Source of the DNA: Helicobacteraceae bacterium
Lineage (GTDB): Bacteria; Campylobacterota; Campylobacteria; Campylobacterales; SZUA-545
Assembly (NCBI GenBank): GCA_031273735.1
Contig: JAISRI010000129.1
Span: forward strand, 1 to 8,249
DNA length: 8,249 nt
Direction: 5' to 3'
The notes beneath the pieces are model-generated. The model searched no databases, was not told the DNA's origin, and worked only from the letters and a program-made list of their open reading frames with translations. Position numbers and translations under genes: made by a program. Of the stretch, positions 6,424 through 8,249 are shown one piece after another (within the stretch, counting starts at the first letter, position 1; every line of letters starts with the position of its first letter).

Positions 6424-6802
6424 TAGGGCGATCGACGCGCAAACGGAGATTTTTTTTGTCAATGCGATCGAGGAGATCAAAAAAACGCCGGCGGGATCGT
6501 TAATCGTTTTGGAGTTTAAAGAGCAAGATTTGGAGTTTTACGCAAACGCCGATATAGAGATCGCCGTCATATTAACAAATATCCGCGATTTTATCCTGTG
6601 CGCCGCTACAAAAATCAGATACGCGATCGCGCGTATATCTCTTGCGATAGAGTTGCAAAAACTAGCCGATCATTACTTATACGATACTAAAATCCTCGCG
6701 ATCGCGCCCGCTAACGAAATAGAAAAAATCGCCTCGCTTGGAATCGACGGAATCTTTGCGCTCGATCTAGACGCGATTGGCGTTAAACAATCTCGCGTTT
6801 GA
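6404..6802 (+). CDS. Hypothetical protein with alternating beta/alpha pattern
   Basis: I do not recognise a named function. The 132-residue protein begins MIMIGVNRAIDAQTEIFFVN and has no signal peptide, membrane segment or cysteine cluster. Hydrophobic strands alternate with amphipathic helices: strand-like at about 32-37 (SLIVLE), 51-57 (IEIAVIL) and 96-101 (TKILAI), then a final GIDGIFALDL (113-122). The pattern is reminiscent of part of a TIM-barrel or Rossmann-like fold; I see no catalytic motif. From memory, similar short proteins occur in other Campylobacterota, but I cannot verify it. It overlaps the upstream cysteine-protein gene by 20 bp and has a strong GGAGG. Its 3' end overlaps alr by 20 bp in convergent orientation. 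GCGATCGC occurs twice within it (6623-6630 and 6698-6705). Confidence 0.8.
   Translation: MIMIGVNRAIDAQTEIFFVNAIEEIKKTPAGSLIVLEFKEQDLEFYANADIEIAVILTNIRDFILCAATKIRYAIARISLAIELQKLADHYLYDTKILAIAPANEIEKIASLGIDGIFALDLDAIGVKQSRV
6772..6797. terminator. Imperfect hairpin across the convergent stop codons
   Basis: CGCGATTG (6772-6779) can pair with CAATCTCGCG (6788-6797), leaving a 2-nt bulge and an 8-nt loop (6780-6787) that contains the alr stop. On the plus strand it is followed by TTTGAT, on the minus strand by TCTAG. It could be a weak bidirectional terminator for the two converging units; the U tract is short. Confidence 0.35.
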
Positions 6803-7805
6803 TATTCGCGCTTAACCGAACAAGAACCTCGTAGCTAATCGTCGCGCGTAATTTCGCCAGCTTTTGCGCGTCGTCCAATACGCAAATAAGCTCGTCGTCG
6901 CCCTCGATCGCCATATTGTCCATACTGACGCGCCCCAAAAGCCTTTTGCCTTCTGGCGTTTTGTAGCCTTCCAAGCCGTTAAGCCGCAAAAAACCGTCGC
7001 CGTAGCCTACGTCGTAAATGCCCGCCTTCAGATCGCCTGTCGCCTCGAAAACGCCGCCGTAGCCTACGCGATCGCGCGGGGTTAATTCGCGCCTTGCAAT
7101 CCTATGCGCCCAGAGCGATAAGACGGGTTTTAGCGGCGGTTTTTCAAACGGAAAATCCAAATCGCAGTAGCCGTAGAGCGCGATCCCTGGTCGGATCAGA
7201 TCGTAACTTTCGGAGGTTTTGGCGCGAAACGCCCCCGCGCTAGCGCGTAGATGAAATAGCGGGCGCGGCATAGCGCGGCGATCGCACAGGGCGACAATCC
7301 GTTCCCGCGTAAGCGCGAAGTTTTTCTCCTGCCAAAAAAACTCGCTCGATAAAACGTCGGCGGATCGCAAGTGGGAAAAAACGCCGCGCAAAATCAGACC
7401 GCGCTCCCAAAGCGTTTCGATCGTCCTTTCGATCGCGTTTGGCGCAACGCCGTTTCTGTGCATTCCGCCGTCGATCTTAAGATGAACTCTCGTTTTGCTC
7501 GCCCAAATAGAGGCGGCGCGTTCGTCGTTTAACGCGAAACTAACGTTTTGCGCCGCGTCGTCGCTTGGTTCGTCGGCAAGAATCAAGACCTCGTCGAAAA
7601 GGGGCGCGATCGCCTTCGCCTCGTCGCGGTTGCGAACGATCGCGTATTTCACGCCGTTTTGAGCGCATAACGCCGCCATTTCGCTTAGCCCGTGTCCATA
7701 GGCGTTGTCCTTTAACACGGCGGCGATCTCGGCGTTCGCGGCGCGATCGCGCAAAAGCGAAAGGTTGCGGACAAAAGCGGAACTAGACAGGCGAATTAGC
7801 GACAC
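6783..7805 (-). CDS. alr: Alanine racemase (PLP-dependent)
   Basis: Alanine racemase interconverts L- and D-alanine for peptidoglycan. The frame begins SLIRLSSSAFVRNLSLLR, then AVLKDNAYGHG with the PLP-binding lysine. KIDGGMHRNGV holds the lysine and arginine that match the carbamylated Lys129 and Arg136 of the Geobacillus enzyme. RPGIALYGY has the pyridine-contacting arginine, VGYGGVF the second catalytic base tyrosine, and GRVSMDNM is the conserved C-terminal block. The frame opens at a TTG (7839-7841, 352 residues), but its first 12 codons look non-conserved and lack a ribosome binding site. The GTG at 7803-7805 (340 residues, starting MSLIRL) fits the start I recall for Campylobacter Alr and is preferred; ribosome binding is weak for both. 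Its 3' end overlaps the plus-strand gene. Confidence 0.93.
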   Translation of the reverse strand: MSLIRLSSSAFVRNLSLLRDRAANAEIAAVLKDNAYGHGLSEMAALCAQNGVKYAIVRNRDEAKAIAPLFDEVLILADEPSDDAAQNVSFALNDERAASIWASKTRVHLKIDGGMHRNGVAPNAIERTIETLWERGLILRGVFSHLRSADVLSSEFFWQEKNFALTRERIVALCDRRAMPRPLFHLRASAGAFRAKTSESYDLIRPGIALYGYCDLDFPFEKPPLKPVLSLWAHRIARRELTPRDRVGYGGVFEATGDLKAGIYDVGYGDGFLRLNGLEGYKTPEGKRLLGRVSMDNMAIEGDDELICVLDDAQKLAKLRATISYEVLVRLSANIKREIV

Positions 7806-7871
7806 TTGCGGCTTTCTATAACAAATTTCCGTTTTTAGCAAACAAATTGCGTTATTGTGCCGTTTTTGCTT

Positions 7872-8249
7872 TTAGCCCTCGCGATTTTCGCCGAAAATCA
7901 GGCGTTTAACCAATTTCGGACGTTTATTTAGGTTCATAGCGAGCGAGCCAAAACCCGACGTTAATCCATTTTCGGTTTTTGTTATATAAAGAGTTTTAGC
8001 GCTTGCCAAAACGAAAAGATCGCTTAGCGCGGTAAGATTGGTTTGATAGCGATCGAGATTTTTATTGCCGTGCAAAGGCTTGCCTCCGGTATCGGGTATA
8101 TCCGAAACGCAGATTACCCGATCGCCGAAAAAACTTTTAGCGTATTGTTGAACCTCGTAACTATCGGTGCAAAGCGCGATTTTACGATCGTCGTTTGGTA
8201 TTTGCGCTAAAAATGTTTTGTAGTCGGTTTTATAATCGCTATGGCGAAT
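7872..8249 (-). CDS. C-terminal part of a likely glycosyltransferase-type protein, 5' end off the window
   Basis: The minus-strand frame is open from the right edge for 125 residues to TAA at 7872-7874, so this is the 3' part of a larger gene; the TTG at 8073-8075 need not be the start. In fragment numbering, visible blocks are KIALCTDSYEVQQYAKSFFG (23-42), DTGGKPLHG (53-61), LSDLFVLASAKTLYIT (75-90) and TSGFGSLAMNLNK (97-109). The pattern of a TDS turn after a strand, then a D-x-F-x-L-(A/S)-x-A-K helix-strand, then a Ser/Gly-Phe loop resembles the C-terminal nucleotide-sugar half of fucosyltransferase/O-FucT-like proteins used in surface glycans. That assignment is inference from pattern only. 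It lies 66 nt upstream of the preferred alr start, so the two could be co-transcribed. Confidence 0.7.
   Translation of the reverse strand: MRHSDYKTDYKTFLAQIPNDDRKIALCTDSYEVQQYAKSFFGDRVICVSDIPDTGGKPLHGNKNLDRYQTNLTALSDLFVLASAKTLYITKTENGLTSGFGSLAMNLNKRPKLVKRLIFGENREG

Noticed and set aside
7565..7786. 73-residue plus-strand open frame, Arg-rich
   Set aside because: It is antisense to the PLP-site end of alr and has no motif. It is a shadow frame.
7806..7841. TTG start of alr giving 12 more residues
   Set aside because: The extra codons include types rare in the neighbours (AGA, TGT), no ribosome binding site precedes the TTG, and the GTG at 7803-7805 gives an N-terminus like that recalled for Campylobacter Alr. 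It is not excluded.

Overview
The window is ordinary core chromosome of a bacterium that most resembles a member of the Campylobacterota (Epsilonproteobacteria). The main support is gene order. On the minus strand, lpxC, a short tsaB-like gene, thrB, a ylxR-like gene, infB, rbfA and rimP follow one another. From memory, this is the order of Campylobacter jejuni Cj0132 to Cj0138. By eye the base composition is near 50% GC, which is high for that phylum. The DNA is also strikingly rich in the palindromes CGATCG and GCGATCGC.

Layout. Positions 1 to 5987 (minus strand) hold the lpxC-to-rimP cluster, with rimP cut by the left edge. Its genes overlap or nearly touch (14 bp lpxC/tsaB, 9 bp between tsaB and thrB, 4 bp ylxR/infB, infB/rbfA and rbfA/rimP). 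The one real gap is 167 bp between thrB and ylxR, which carries a good promoter and a weak hairpin. The cluster therefore probably forms two transcription units: lpxC-tsaB-thrB and ylxR-infB-rbfA-rimP. Positions 5988 to 6207 are a divergent intergenic region. Positions 6208 to 6802 (plus strand) hold two small overlapping genes of unknown function: a membrane-anchored four-cysteine protein and a 132-residue protein with an alternating beta/alpha pattern. Their transcription runs head-on into alr (alanine racemase, minus strand), and the two coding regions overlap by 20 bp at their 3' ends. Upstream of alr is the 3' part of a gene, cut by the right edge, that looks like a glycan-related (glycosyltransferase-type) protein.

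How the genes work together. LpxC commits precursor to lipid A and Alr supplies D-alanine for peptidoglycan, so both serve the envelope. The TsaB-like protein belongs to tRNA t6A modification. IF-2, RbfA, RimP and YlxR belong to translation initiation and 30S ribosome maturation. ThrB makes O-phosphohomoserine for threonine. I see no mobile element, CRISPR array, tRNA, rRNA or phage gene. I did not find a novel multi-gene system. The most interesting signals are the HIP1-like palindrome enrichment, the two-gene plus-strand unit of unknown function, the apparently leaderless ylxR promoter, and the hairpin across the convergent stop codons.
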